From positions 62,001 through 126,000 of the forward strand of contig NZ_JANUCA010000005.1 in assembly GCF_024807145.1 (NCBI RefSeq): a stretch of DNA of 64,000 bases, read 5' to 3'. The notes under the pieces are model-generated. The model saw only the letters and a list, made by a program, of their open reading frames with translations. It ran no database searches and was not told the DNA's origin. This DNA is from Microbacterium sp. AK031 (GTDB lineage: Bacteria; Actinomycetota; Actinomycetes; Actinomycetales; Microbacteriaceae). Positions 27,957 to 36,516 of this stretch are shown here, one piece after another. Each line of letters begins with the position of its first letter. Position 1 is the first letter of the stretch. The translations under genes were made by a program, and so were the position numbers.

Positions 27957-29257
27957 CGGGTCGCTCCTGTCGCTGCGGTGAGAGCCTGATCGAGATCCCA
28001 GATGATGTCATCCGCGTCTTCCAGGCCGACCGAGATGCGGATCAGGTCGGGTCGCACGCCGGCTGCCTCGAGCTGCGGGCCCGTGAGCTGACGGTGGGTC
28101 GTGGATGCCGGGTGGATGACGAGTGTGCGCGCATCGCCGATGTTCGCGAGGTGCGAGGCGAGCTGCAGGTTCTCGATGACGGCCTCCCCCGCCGCGCGCC
28201 CGTCATCCGCTGCGACGCCGAAGGCGAACACCGAACCGGGCCCGAGCGGAAGATACTTCGCCGCTCGCCCATGGTGCGGATGCGCTTCCAATCCGGCCCA
28301 CGTGACGTACGACACCCGAGGGTCCGCATCCAGCCACTCGGCGATGATCCGCGCGTTCGCGAGATGGGCGTCGATGCGCTGTGGGAGCGTCTCAACGCCC
28401 TGCAGCAGGTTGAACGCCGATTGCGGGCTGAGGGCGGGACCGATGTCGCGCAGCTGCTCGGAACGGAGCTTCGTGAGGAACCCGTACTCGCCGAAGTTGT
28501 CCCACCACTTGATGCCGCCGTACGACTCGACCGGCTCGGTCATCTGGGGGAACTTCCCGCTACCCCAGTCGAACGTGCCCTTCTCGATCACGATGCCGCC
28601 GAGCGTCGTGCCGTGCCCGCCGAGGAACTTCGTCACAGAGTGGATCACGATGTCGGCGCCGTGCTCGAGTGGCCGTGCGAGATACGGCGTGGCGAGTGTC
28701 GCGTCGACCACGAGCGGCACGTCGGCCTCATGGGCGACCGCCGCGAGACCCTCGATGTCGGCGATCTCACCGGACGGATTGCCGATCATCTCGACGTAGA
28801 CGACCTTGGTCTCGGGACGGATCGCCGCTGCGAAATCGGCGGGATCGCTCGACGGTACGAACGTCGTCTCGACGCCGAAGCGCCGCAGCGTCACATCCAG
28901 CTGGGTGACGGTGCCACCGTAGAGCTGCGCGGAGGCGACGACGTGATCGCCCGCGCCGACGAGGGCGGCGAACGTGATGAACTCCGCGCTCATGCCGGAT
29001 GCCGTGGCCACCGCCCCGATACCGCCTTCGAGTGATGCGAGCCGCTCCTCGAGAGCCGCGACTGTGGGGTTGCCGATGCGCGAATAGATGTTGCCGTACT
29101 TCTGCAGGGCGAAGAGGTTGCCGGCATCCGTCGCGTCATCGAAGACGAACGACGTCGTCTGATAGATCGGCACGGCGCGGGCGCCAGTGGATGCGTCGGG
29201 CGTGCCGCCCGCGTGGAGTGCTCGGGTGCGGAACCCGAAGCGGTGCTCTTGCGTCAT
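27953..29257 (-). CDS. metY: O-acetylhomoserine sulfhydrylase
   Basis: A 434-aa PLP enzyme making homocysteine from O-acetylhomoserine and sulfide (or methionine from methanethiol). Signatures: RALHAGGTPDASTGARAVPIY, YSRIGNPTVAALEERLASLEGG, and PLP lysine in DIVIHSVTKFLGGHGTT; C-terminal HPASTTHRQL and ISVGLED. Length about 430 aa matches MetY rather than MetB. The ATG at 29257 has GAGGA 5 nt upstream and overlaps the acs stop (ATGA). Confidence 0.95.
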   Translation of the reverse strand: MTQEHRFGFRTRALHAGGTPDASTGARAVPIYQTTSFVFDDATDAGNLFALQKYGNIYSRIGNPTVAALEERLASLEGGIGAVATASGMSAEFITFAALVGAGDHVVASAQLYGGTVTQLDVTLRRFGVETTFVPSSDPADFAAAIRPETKVVYVEMIGNPSGEIADIEGLAAVAHEADVPLVVDATLATPYLARPLEHGADIVIHSVTKFLGGHGTTLGGIVIEKGTFDWGSGKFPQMTEPVESYGGIKWWDNFGEYGFLTKLRSEQLRDIGPALSPQSAFNLLQGVETLPQRIDAHLANARIIAEWLDADPRVSYVTWAGLEAHPHHGRAAKYLPLGPGSVFAFGVAADDGRAAGEAVIENLQLASHLANIGDARTLVIHPASTTHRQLTGPQLEAAGVRPDLIRISVGLEDADDIIWDLDQALTAATGATR

Positions 29258-31260
29258 GATGTCCTCGATTGGGCCGCGGCCAGCACGTCGGCGATACCGT
29301 CGACGGCCCACGGGTTCTGCAGTGATGTCGTGTCTCCGAGCGCCTTCGGCTCACGGCCGGCGCGTCGATCCTGTTCAGCCTCCCACAGCTGCGCGAGCAG
29401 GCGGCGCATGATCTTGCCCGAACGCGTCTTGGGAAGATCATGAACGACGATGATGTGCTTCGGCTTGGCGACCGGTCCGATCGCGACCGCGACCTGGTCG
29501 CGCAAAGCGGATGCCGTCACCGCTGCCGCACCGGACGGCGTCACGAATGCGACCACCGCCTGGCCGGTCACCGGATCGGGCACGCCTGCGGTGCCGGCCT
29601 CCCCCACGCTCTCGTGCGCGACGAGGGCTGATTCGATCTCGATCGTGGAGAGGCGGTGACCGGAGACGTTCACGACATCGTCGAGGCGTCCGAGAATCCA
29701 GATGTGTCCGTCGGCATCCTTGGTCGCACCGTCACCGGCGACGTAGTAGCCACCGAAATCGCCGTGGCCGGCGTACGCCGACCAGTACGAGTCGCGGTAG
29801 CGCTGCGGGTCGCCCCAGACGGTCCGCGCCGTCCCCGGCCATGGTCGGCGCACGACCAGCGTCCCGGAGCGCCCTGGTGCGACCTCTTCACCATGCTCGT
29901 CGACCACGGTCGCGTCGATGCCCGGCAGCGGCACAGTGGCGGATCCGGGCTTGAGCGTCGTGATGCCGGGCAGCGGCGCGATCATCGCTGCTCCTGTTTC
30001 GGACTGCCACCAGGTGTCGACGATCGGCAGCTCATCACGACCGAAATTGCGGCGGAACCAGATCCACGCCTCCGGGTTGATCGCCTCTCCGACTGTGCCG
30101 AGCAGACGCAGGCTGGACAGGTCGTGCCCGGCGGGGAGATCCGCTCCGAACCATGTCATGAAGGTACGGATCAATGTGGGCGCGGTGTAGTACACCGTCA
30201 CGCCATAGCGTTCGATGATCTCGAGGTGCCGCTCCCGGTGCGGTGTGTCCGGCGTGCCCTCGTAGATGACCTGGGTGAGGCCATTCGTGAGCGGCCCATA
30301 GATCTCGTAGGTGTGGGCGGTGACCCAGGCCAGATCTGCGGTGCACCAGTGCACGTCATCCGCCTTGGCATCGAAGTGCGCCCAGTGCGCCCAGCTCGTA
30401 TGCGTCAGGTAGCCGCCGGAGGTGTGGACGAGGCCCTTCGGCTTTCCCGTGGTGCCGGACGTGTAGATGATGAAGAGCGGATGCTCGGCGTCGAACGGCT
30501 GCGCCTCATGCTCAGTCGAGGCGGTGTCGACGACGTCATGCCACCAGACGTCACGTCCCTCGGACCAGGGGACGTCCTGACCGGTGCGGCGCAGCACGAG
30601 CACGTGCTCCAGGTCTGGCAGGTCAGCGGCTGCGACGTCTGCGGTCGACTTGACCTCGGTGGAAGTGCCTCTGCGGAACTGGCCGTCACTCGTGACGAGC
30701 AGCTTCGCGCCGGTGTCCTGAAGCCGGAAGCGCACGGCCTCTGCCGAGAAGCCCCCGAACACCAGCGAGTGCACGGCGCCGATACGCGCGCACGCGAGTG
30801 TGATCACGATCGTCTCGACGAGCACCGGGAGGTAGATCACGACGCGGTCGCCGGGCTCGATGCCGAGCGCGAGCAGGGCGTTGGCGGCCTGCGAGACGCG
30901 CCGCTGCAGATCGGCGTAGGTCACGGTGGTGCGGTCGCCCGGCTCGCCTTCGAAGTGGAGGGCGACCTTGTCGCCGCGGCCGGCCACGACGTGACGGTCG
31001 ACGCAGTTGTACGCGACGTTGAGCTTCCCGCCGACGAACCAGCGCGCGGCCGGGATCGCGCCGTCGGTCGGCGGCTCCCACTCATGCGCGGTGCGCCACG
31101 GCTCGGCCCAGTCGAGCCGTGCGGCAGCACGCTCCCAGAAGCCGGTGGGATCGGCATCCGCCTCGGCGTAGATCTCTGCCGTGACGTTCGCCTGCGCGGT
31201 GAATCCGGCCGGAGGCGCGTACTCGCGCGTCTCCAGCAGTCGTGCTTCAGTCACCCTCAC
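29254..31260 (-). CDS. acsA: Acetyl-CoA synthetase (acetate-CoA ligase)
   Basis: A 668-aa AMP-forming ligase: P-loop-like YTSGTTGKPKGLVHT, YEGTPDTP, TWWQSETGAAMI, hinge GRLDDVVNVSGHRLSTIEIE and catalytic/acetylation Lys in PKTRSGKIMRR. It activates acetate (or short acids) to acyl-CoA. The GTG at 31260 overlaps the permease stop (GTGA); a GTG two codons later is possible. Embedded in a sulfur-type operon, it may supply acetyl-CoA for O-acetylhomoserine (inference). Confidence 0.94.
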   Translation of the reverse strand: MRVTEARLLETREYAPPAGFTAQANVTAEIYAEADADPTGFWERAAARLDWAEPWRTAHEWEPPTDGAIPAARWFVGGKLNVAYNCVDRHVVAGRGDKVALHFEGEPGDRTTVTYADLQRRVSQAANALLALGIEPGDRVVIYLPVLVETIVITLACARIGAVHSLVFGGFSAEAVRFRLQDTGAKLLVTSDGQFRRGTSTEVKSTADVAAADLPDLEHVLVLRRTGQDVPWSEGRDVWWHDVVDTASTEHEAQPFDAEHPLFIIYTSGTTGKPKGLVHTSGGYLTHTSWAHWAHFDAKADDVHWCTADLAWVTAHTYEIYGPLTNGLTQVIYEGTPDTPHRERHLEIIERYGVTVYYTAPTLIRTFMTWFGADLPAGHDLSSLRLLGTVGEAINPEAWIWFRRNFGRDELPIVDTWWQSETGAAMIAPLPGITTLKPGSATVPLPGIDATVVDEHGEEVAPGRSGTLVVRRPWPGTARTVWGDPQRYRDSYWSAYAGHGDFGGYYVAGDGATKDADGHIWILGRLDDVVNVSGHRLSTIEIESALVAHESVGEAGTAGVPDPVTGQAVVAFVTPSGAAAVTASALRDQVAVAIGPVAKPKHIIVVHDLPKTRSGKIMRRLLAQLWEAEQDRRAGREPKALGDTTSLQNPWAVDGIADVLAAAQSRTS

Positions 31261-32117
31261 GCCCACTTCTTGAGCAGGTGCTTCTCGACCAGCGCGAGAA
31301 TCCCGTTCGTGATCGTCCCGAGCAGTGCGAGCAGCACGATCGACAGCAGGATGCGATCGACGCGGCCGCTGTTCTGCGAGTCGGTGAGCATGAACCCGAG
31401 CCCCATCGACGAGGCGATGAGCTCGGCGGCGACGAGGAACAGCCATGCCTGTGCAAGTGCGAGCCGTAGCCCCGAGATCACCGAGGGCACGACGGCAGGG
31501 AGCTGCACCGTGCGGAACAGCGACCATCCGCGCAGGCTGAATGAACGCCCTGCTTCGACCAGCTGAGGGTCGACGTGTCGTAGCGCCGAGGCGACCGTCG
31601 TGTACACCGGGAAGAACGCGCCGATCGCGATCAGCGTGACCTTCGACTCCTCGCCGATCTGCAGCCACAGGATGAGCAGCGGCACCCAGGCGAGCGAAGG
31701 CACGGCACGGAGGGCTGCGAGGGTCGGGCTGAGGAGCACGTCGCCGAGGCGGGACAGCCCGACGACTCCCGCCGCAGCGAGGCCGATCACGGAGCCGATC
31801 GCGAATCCCAGCAGCACGCGCTGCACCGAGATCGCGATGTGCGTCCAGAGCTGGCCGGCCTCGGCCAGTTCGACGCCCGCGGTGAACACAGATGCCGGCG
31901 TGGGAAGGCGGTACGGCGGCACAAGGCCGCTCGTGGTGACGACGTGCCATGCGACGAGGATAATGACGGGCAGGATCAGCCCGGCGGCCACACGGACGCC
32001 GGTGCGGTCCCAGATGCCTCTAGGAACGGCATCCGTCCGCCGGCGCTCCCCCTTGGCGAAATCGAGGGCATCCCGCGAATCCGCCGGCACGACGACTCGC
32101 TGGTCCGGAATGATCAT
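31257..32117 (-). CDS. ssuC: ABC transporter permease, SsuC/TauC-like
   Basis: A 286-aa BPD-type permease with about six TM helices; the EAA loop is near residues 180-205 (LVEAGRSFSLRGWSLFRTVQLPAVVPSV shows the EA-G core). Family: sulfonate/nitrate/taurine importers. The ATG overlaps the ssuA stop (ATGA). Partners ssuA and ssuB lie upstream. The exact ligand is not decided by sequence. Confidence 0.9.
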   Translation of the reverse strand: MIIPDQRVVVPADSRDALDFAKGERRRTDAVPRGIWDRTGVRVAAGLILPVIILVAWHVVTTSGLVPPYRLPTPASVFTAGVELAEAGQLWTHIAISVQRVLLGFAIGSVIGLAAAGVVGLSRLGDVLLSPTLAALRAVPSLAWVPLLILWLQIGEESKVTLIAIGAFFPVYTTVASALRHVDPQLVEAGRSFSLRGWSLFRTVQLPAVVPSVISGLRLALAQAWLFLVAAELIASSMGLGFMLTDSQNSGRVDRILLSIVLLALLGTITNGILALVEKHLLKKWA

Positions 32118-33154
32118 TCGCCCTTGGCCGCCTTCTCGGCGAAGGTGGCGTTCACGATCGTCTCGAGCGCCTTGTCGACGGATGCCTGGCCGCCCTGCAC
32201 ATCGCCGGAGTCGACGAGCACCGGAGCGATCTTCTCGAGCACCTCGATCTGCGCGACGCCCGGGATGCCGTTCACATCGAGGTTCGAGCGCTCTTCGATC
32301 ACGGTCGTCGCGACCTCGATGTCGATTCCTGCGACCTCGGCGAGCAGAGCAGCGGTCTCTTCGGGGTTCTCGAGCGCCCAGGCGCGCGCCTGCTCGTAGG
32401 CGTCGACGACGGCCTGTGCGAGGTCGGCGTGGTTGTCGATGAAGTCCTCGGTGGCGTTGAGGAAGCCGTAGGTGTTGAAGTCGACGTTGCGGTAGATGAG
32501 CTGGTCGCCCGATTCGACCTCAGCGGCAGCCATGATCGGGTCAAGGCCTGCCCACGCGTCGACAGAACCGCCGTCGAGGGCCGCGCGACCGTCGGCGTGC
32601 TGCAGGTTCTGCACCTCGACGTCTTCGAGCGAGAGGCCGCCCTCTTCAAGTGCCTGCAGCAGGAAGAAGTACGGGTCGGTGCCCTTGGTCGCGGCGATCG
32701 AGGTGCCGGCGAGGTCCTCGAGCGAGGTGATGCCGCTGTCGGGTCCGACGACGATGGCCGACCACTCGGGCTGCGAGTAGATGTCGATGACCTGAATGGG
32801 CGAGCCATTGGCACGTGCGAGCAGCGCCGCCGAGCCGGCCGTCGAGCCGACATCGACCGAGCCGGAGCGCAGCAGTTCGTTGGCCTTGTTGGAACCGGCG
32901 GACTGAACCCATTCGACCTCGACGTCGCCGCCGAGGATGTCTTCGAGGATGCCCTGATCTTTGATCACGAGGCTGAGCGGGTTGTAGGTCGCGAAGTCGA
33001 CCGTGAGCGTGTCGGAGGACCACTCGCCCGTTGCGGTGGAGTCATCGGGTGCTGAGGCGTCGGCGTTTTCTCCGGCGATGCAGCCGGTGGCGACGAGCAT
33101 CATCGTTCCGGCGATGGCGATCGCAGGGACGATTCGGCGGGTGATGATGCTCAT
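32114..33154 (-). CDS. ssuA: ABC transporter substrate-binding lipoprotein, SsuA-like
   Basis: A 346-aa lipoprotein. Signal peptide with lipobox LVATGC (Cys near residue 26), then a type 2 periplasmic-binding fold of the sulfonate/taurine class: ANELLRSGSVDVGSTAGSAA, VVGPDSGITSLEDLAGTSIA, and DAWAGLDPIMA. The ATG overlaps the ssuB stop (ATGA). Binding of alkanesulfonate or a related organosulfur compound is inferred from family and from metY in the operon. Confidence 0.9.
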   Translation of the reverse strand: MSIITRRIVPAIAIAGTMMLVATGCIAGENADASAPDDSTATGEWSSDTLTVDFATYNPLSLVIKDQGILEDILGGDVEVEWVQSAGSNKANELLRSGSVDVGSTAGSAALLARANGSPIQVIDIYSQPEWSAIVVGPDSGITSLEDLAGTSIAATKGTDPYFFLLQALEEGGLSLEDVEVQNLQHADGRAALDGGSVDAWAGLDPIMAAAEVESGDQLIYRNVDFNTYGFLNATEDFIDNHADLAQAVVDAYEQARAWALENPEETAALLAEVAGIDIEVATTVIEERSNLDVNGIPGVAQIEVLEKIAPVLVDSGDVQGGQASVDKALETIVNATFAEKAAKGE

Positions 33155-34005
33155 CGGGTCTCCTCGGTGGAAATGCGGTGGTGGGTATCGACGCCGAGTC
33201 CTTCGAGAAGGTCGGCGCGAAGGTCTGCGAGGCCGCGATCGGCGCGGTCACGCGGGCGGATGCCCGGCACTGTGATGGTGCGTGCGACGGATGTCGCGTT
33301 CGTGCCTGTCTCACCGACGAGCGAGCGCAGCAGCAGCACGCGGTCGGCGAGGTACAGGGCCTCCTCCACGTCATGTGTGACGAGGAGGACAGTGGTGGGC
33401 TCGGCAGCATGGATGTCGAGCAGAAGGTCCTGCATCCGCAGCCTCGTCAGCGCGTCGAGCGCACCGAACGGCTCGTCGAGCAGGAGAACGCCGGGGTTGC
33501 GTGCCAGGGCGCGGGCGAGCGAGGCGCGCTGCGCCATCCCTCCCGACACTTCACGAGGATGCTGGTCGGCCGCGTGGTCTAGGCCGACCAGATGCAGCAG
33601 TTCGCGCACGCGTTCGCGTCCCTCGCGGCGTCGGGTACCGCGAGGCAGACCGAGCTCGACGTTCTGTGCGAGCGTGCGCCACGGCAGCAGCCGGGGTTCC
33701 TGGAACGCGATGGCCGTGCGTTCGTCGGTGTCGGTGACTCCGGTGCCATCGAGGCTGATGCGTCCGTTCGTCGGCGCATCCAGACCTCCGACGAGACGAA
33801 GGAGCGTCGACTTGCCACAGCCCGACGGTCCGACCACCGCGACGATCTCCCCGGCCGCCAGTTCGACGTCGACCCCGCGCAGCACTTCGCGCCGCCCCGC
33901 CGGCATGGCGAATCCGCGCTCGACGTTCTCGAGGCGCACGGCATTCGCGGCACCCAGGGCGAGCGGGGCGCTGCCGGTGCGCGGAGCAAGGAGTGCGGAG
34001 GACAT
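33151..34005 (-). CDS. ssuB: ABC transporter ATP-binding protein, SsuB-like
   Basis: A 284-aa ATPase: Walker A VVGPSGCGKSTLLRL, Q-loop AFQEPRLLPW (the SsuB/TauB form), signature EVSGGMAQRASLARAL, Walker B VLLLDEPFGALDALTR, switch His in LVTHDVEEAL. The ATG at 34005 has GGGGG upstream and fits a -10 at 34032-34037; a start at 34029 is the longer choice. First gene of the six-gene operon. Confidence 0.92.
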   Translation of the reverse strand: MSSALLAPRTGSAPLALGAANAVRLENVERGFAMPAGRREVLRGVDVELAAGEIVAVVGPSGCGKSTLLRLVGGLDAPTNGRISLDGTGVTDTDERTAIAFQEPRLLPWRTLAQNVELGLPRGTRRREGRERVRELLHLVGLDHAADQHPREVSGGMAQRASLARALARNPGVLLLDEPFGALDALTRLRMQDLLLDIHAAEPTTVLLVTHDVEEALYLADRVLLLRSLVGETGTNATSVARTITVPGIRPRDRADRGLADLRADLLEGLGVDTHHRISTEETR

Positions 34006-34031
34006 ACCCCCATCGTCCCGGAGGCGCATCC

Positions 34032-34052
34032 ATGTTACGAAAGCGAGCGTAA
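34032..34052 (-). promoter_or_regulatory. Promoter/possible operator of the ssuB-metY operon
   Basis: TAACAT (34032-34037, minus) is a -10 candidate giving a ~20-nt leader. It overlaps an imperfect dyad: TTACG at 34035-34039 and CGTAA at 34048-34052, 8 nt apart. A sulfur-responsive repressor site is possible but not shown. Confidence 0.35.
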
Positions 34053-34101
34053 TGTTCCGTCACACCGGCCCCGGCATCCGCGCCACGCTCGCGCGTTTGC
34101 T

Positions 34102-34209
34102 GCCCGCGGGAGCTTTTCGCACGCGGAATCAGCGTCGCCCTCGTGCGATTGCCGCCCATGGGAGCTTCTCGCACGCTCTCAGCTCGCCTCCGGTGCGAAA
34201 ACCTCCCGC
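34102..34209. repeat. Tandem pair of hairpin repeat units (REP-like)
   Basis: Two ~55-bp units in tandem. Each holds a GGGAGC-TT-Y-TCGCACGC arm (34108-34124 and 34160-34176) and an opposite-strand arm of the same consensus (34143-34157 diverged; GTGCGAAAACCTCCC at 34193-34207), with TCAGC and TCGCC shared between arms. Both fold as hairpins. Located in the 277-bp gap between the ssuB operon start and the rpsA terminator. Probably a dispersed intergenic repeat of this genome; no coding potential. Confidence 0.7.
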
Positions 34210-34250
34210 CGACGCGCGGGAACCGAGGCAGCGGCAGGCGTCAAGCCCGG

Positions 34251-34294
34251 AGAAAAGCGGAACGGGCCGCCACCCGAAGGTGACGACCCGTTCC
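34251..34294 (-). terminator. rpsA terminator
   Basis: GGAACGGG (34259-34266) pairs with CCCGTTCC (34287-34294), extended by an inner CCACC/GGTG stem; on the minus strand it is followed by GCTTTTC. It lies 13 bp past the rpsA stop. Confidence 0.85.
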
Positions 34295-34307
34295 TGAAAA
34301 GGCGTGC

Positions 34308-35762
34308 TTACACGTTGCCGCCCGAGAGCTTCTCGCGCAGAGCCGCGAGAGCCTCGTCGTCAGCAAGCGTTCCGGCGCCGGAGTCGCTGGTGAAGGTCTG
34401 TGCTGCAGCGAAGTCGTCGCCTGCAGCGGCCTCGGCCTCGGCTGCCTTGGCAACCGCGACCTTGTGAGCCTCCCAGCGAGTCTGGGCTGCAGCGTACTCC
34501 TGCTCCCATGCCTCGCGTGCGGAGTCGAAGCCTTCCTTCCACGCACCGGTCTCGGGGTCGAAGCCCTCCGGGTACTTGTACTCGCCGTTCTCGTCGTACT
34601 CGGCGAGCATGCCGTACAGGGCCGGGTCGAACTCGGTGCTGGTCAGGTCGACCGACTCGTTGGCCTGCTTGAGCGACAGCGAGATGCGGCGACGCTCGAG
34701 GTCGATGTCGATGACCTTGACGAAGACCTCTTCGCCGACGGACACGACCTGCTCAGCCAGCTCGACGTGCTTGCTGGAGAGCTCGGAGATGTGCACGAGG
34801 CCCTCGATGCCGTCTGCGACGCGAACGAACGCACCGAACGGAACGAGCTTGGTGACCTTGCCCGGTGCGATCTGGCCGATCGCGTGGGTGCGGGCGAAGA
34901 CCTGCCACGGGTCCTCCTGCGTCGCCTTCAGCGACAGTGAGACGCGCTCGCGCTCGAGGTCAACCTCGAGGATCTCGACGGTGACCTCCTGGCCGACCTC
35001 GACGACCTCGGATGCGTGCTCGATGTGCTTCCAGGACAGCTCGGAGACGTGCACGAGGCCGTCAACGCCGCCCAGGTCGACGAACGCACCGAAGTTGACG
35101 ATCGAGGAGACCTGGCCCTTGCGGACCTGGCCCTTGTGCAGGTTGTTGAGGAAGTTCGAGCGCGACTCGGACTGCGTCTGCTCGAGCAGAGCGCGGCGCG
35201 AGAGGACGACGTTGTTGCGGTTCTTGTCCAACTCGAGGATCTTCGCCTCGATCTCCTGGCCCAGGTACGGGGTCAGGTCGCGGACACGACGCAGCTCGAT
35301 GAGCGATGCCGGCAGGAAGCCACGGAGGCCGATGTCGACGATGAGTCCGCCCTTGACGACCTCGATGACCGTACCGGTGACGACGCCGTCGTCTTCCTTG
35401 ATCTTCTCGACGTCGCCCCAGGCGCGCTCGTACTGCGCACGCTTCTTGGACAGGATCAGACGGCCTTCCTTGTCCTCCTTCTGGAGAACAAGAGCCTCGA
35501 CCTCGTCGCCGACCTTGACGACCTCGTTGGGGTCGACGTCGTGCTTGATGGAGAGTTCGCGGGAGGGGATGACACCCTCGGTCTTGTATCCGACGTCGAG
35601 CAGAACCTCATCGCGGTCGATCTTGACGATCGTGCCTTCGATGATGTCGCCGTCGTTGAAGAACTTCAGAGTCTTCTCGACCGCGGCCAGGAAGTCCTCA
35701 GCAGATCCGATGTCGTTGATGGCGACCTGCTTGGTGGCCGGGGCGGTCGTTGCGGTAGTCAT
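34308..35762 (-). CDS. rpsA: 30S ribosomal protein S1
   Basis: A 484-aa RNA-binding ribosomal protein with four S1 domains (about residues 33-105, 120-190, 207-275 and 292-362), each with an FGAFV/GLVH-type core (for example VNFGAFVDLGGVDGLVHVSELSW). The C-terminal 120 residues are acidic/Ala-rich. The ATG at 35762 gives MTTATTAPATKQVAINDIGS with AAGGAC upstream; a 31-residue longer frame is rejected. A perfect palindrome lies in its leader. Confidence 0.96.
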   Translation of the reverse strand: MTTATTAPATKQVAINDIGSAEDFLAAVEKTLKFFNDGDIIEGTIVKIDRDEVLLDVGYKTEGVIPSRELSIKHDVDPNEVVKVGDEVEALVLQKEDKEGRLILSKKRAQYERAWGDVEKIKEDDGVVTGTVIEVVKGGLIVDIGLRGFLPASLIELRRVRDLTPYLGQEIEAKILELDKNRNNVVLSRRALLEQTQSESRSNFLNNLHKGQVRKGQVSSIVNFGAFVDLGGVDGLVHVSELSWKHIEHASEVVEVGQEVTVEILEVDLERERVSLSLKATQEDPWQVFARTHAIGQIAPGKVTKLVPFGAFVRVADGIEGLVHISELSSKHVELAEQVVSVGEEVFVKVIDIDLERRRISLSLKQANESVDLTSTEFDPALYGMLAEYDENGEYKYPEGFDPETGAWKEGFDSAREAWEQEYAAAQTRWEAHKVAVAKAAEAEAAAGDDFAAAQTFTSDSGAGTLADDEALAALREKLSGGNV

Positions 35763-35805
35763 GTAGTGGGTTGTCCTTGTTGGGTGGGTACTCGGGCCAC
35801 GGGCG

Positions 35806-35821
35806 CTCATGCACGCATGAG
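35806..35821. promoter_or_regulatory. Palindrome in rpsA leader
   Basis: CTCATGC (35806-35812), AC, GCATGAG (35815-35821): a perfect 7+7 dyad, 44 nt before the rpsA start. It could be an RNA hairpin for S1 autoregulation or a DNA site. Observation only. Confidence 0.45.
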
Positions 35822-35895
35822 TGATCGCCTGTAGCGAATGGATTTGGATTTTCAATCAACGGGCATGCGAGTGCACGCCACGAGTGACACTTCAG

Positions 35896-35901
35896 ATTAT
35901 C
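35896..35901 (-). promoter_or_regulatory. Possible rpsA -10 box
   Basis: GATAAT on the minus strand in the 208-bp gap between rpsA and the divergent lipoprotein gene. It would give a leader of about 125 nt. The -35 is not clear. Confidence 0.35.
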
Positions 35902-35970
35902 AGAGAATCGTCGCGAACGCTGCTGTGGATAACTCCGGCGGATGCTGACGCTTCGCGTTACCGTGAACGG

Positions 35971-36516
35971 GTGACTCTCCCCCGATCGAAGACGAGCCGG
36001 ATCCGGATGCTGGCACTTCTCACCCTGGCAGCGACGGCGCTGAGCGCCTGCACGCCGACTCCTGAGCCTACGCCGACCCCGACAGCTGCTTTCGCTTCCG
36101 AGGAAGAGGCGTTCGCCGCGGCTGAGGAGGTCTATCGGGCGTACAACGATGCGTTGAACGCTGTGGATACGAGTGACCCCGTGACGTTCGAACCGGTGTT
36201 CGCTCTTTCGAGTGGCGATTTCGAAGCTGCTGATCGCAAATCTTTTTCTGAACTACACGCCGAGAACTATGAACTGCGGGGCGAGACCCGCATGATTCTG
36301 TTCGAAGGAGTCAAGGCGGAGAAGGGACTCTCGAAAGTCACGGCGCTCGTTTGCCTCGACGTCAGCGATTCCGGAGTAGTAGACGAGAATGGCGCGTCGG
36401 TGGTTCCCGCCGACCGGCCAGACATCAACGCCTTACGCGTGATCTTCATGGTGTCCGATGGCGAGCTGCTAATTGATCGTGCGGACCGCGACGAGGCCAG
36501 TTCATGCGTCTCCTAG
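35971..36516 (+). CDS. Putative lipoprotein
   Basis: A 181-aa exported lipoprotein: hydrophobic MLALLTLAATALSAC with lipobox LSAC (Cys near residue 28), a TPTPEPTPTPT linker, then a domain with EEAFAAAEEVYRAYNDALNAV resembling small actinobacterial lipoproteins of unknown function. The GTG at 35971 follows TACCGT by 6 nt (leaderless). The middle of the gene is noticeably less GC-rich than its neighbours. It overlaps the next gene by 13 bp. Confidence 0.8.
   Translation: MTLPRSKTSRIRMLALLTLAATALSACTPTPEPTPTPTAAFASEEEAFAAAEEVYRAYNDALNAVDTSDPVTFEPVFALSSGDFEAADRKSFSELHAENYELRGETRMILFEGVKAEKGLSKVTALVCLDVSDSGVVDENGASVVPADRPDINALRVIFMVSDGELLIDRADRDEASSCVS

Noticed and set aside
34102..34209. A terminator or attachment site
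   Set aside because: No tRNA or integrase is nearby, and the duplicated two-arm layout fits a repeat element better; rpsA has its own hairpin at 34251-34294.
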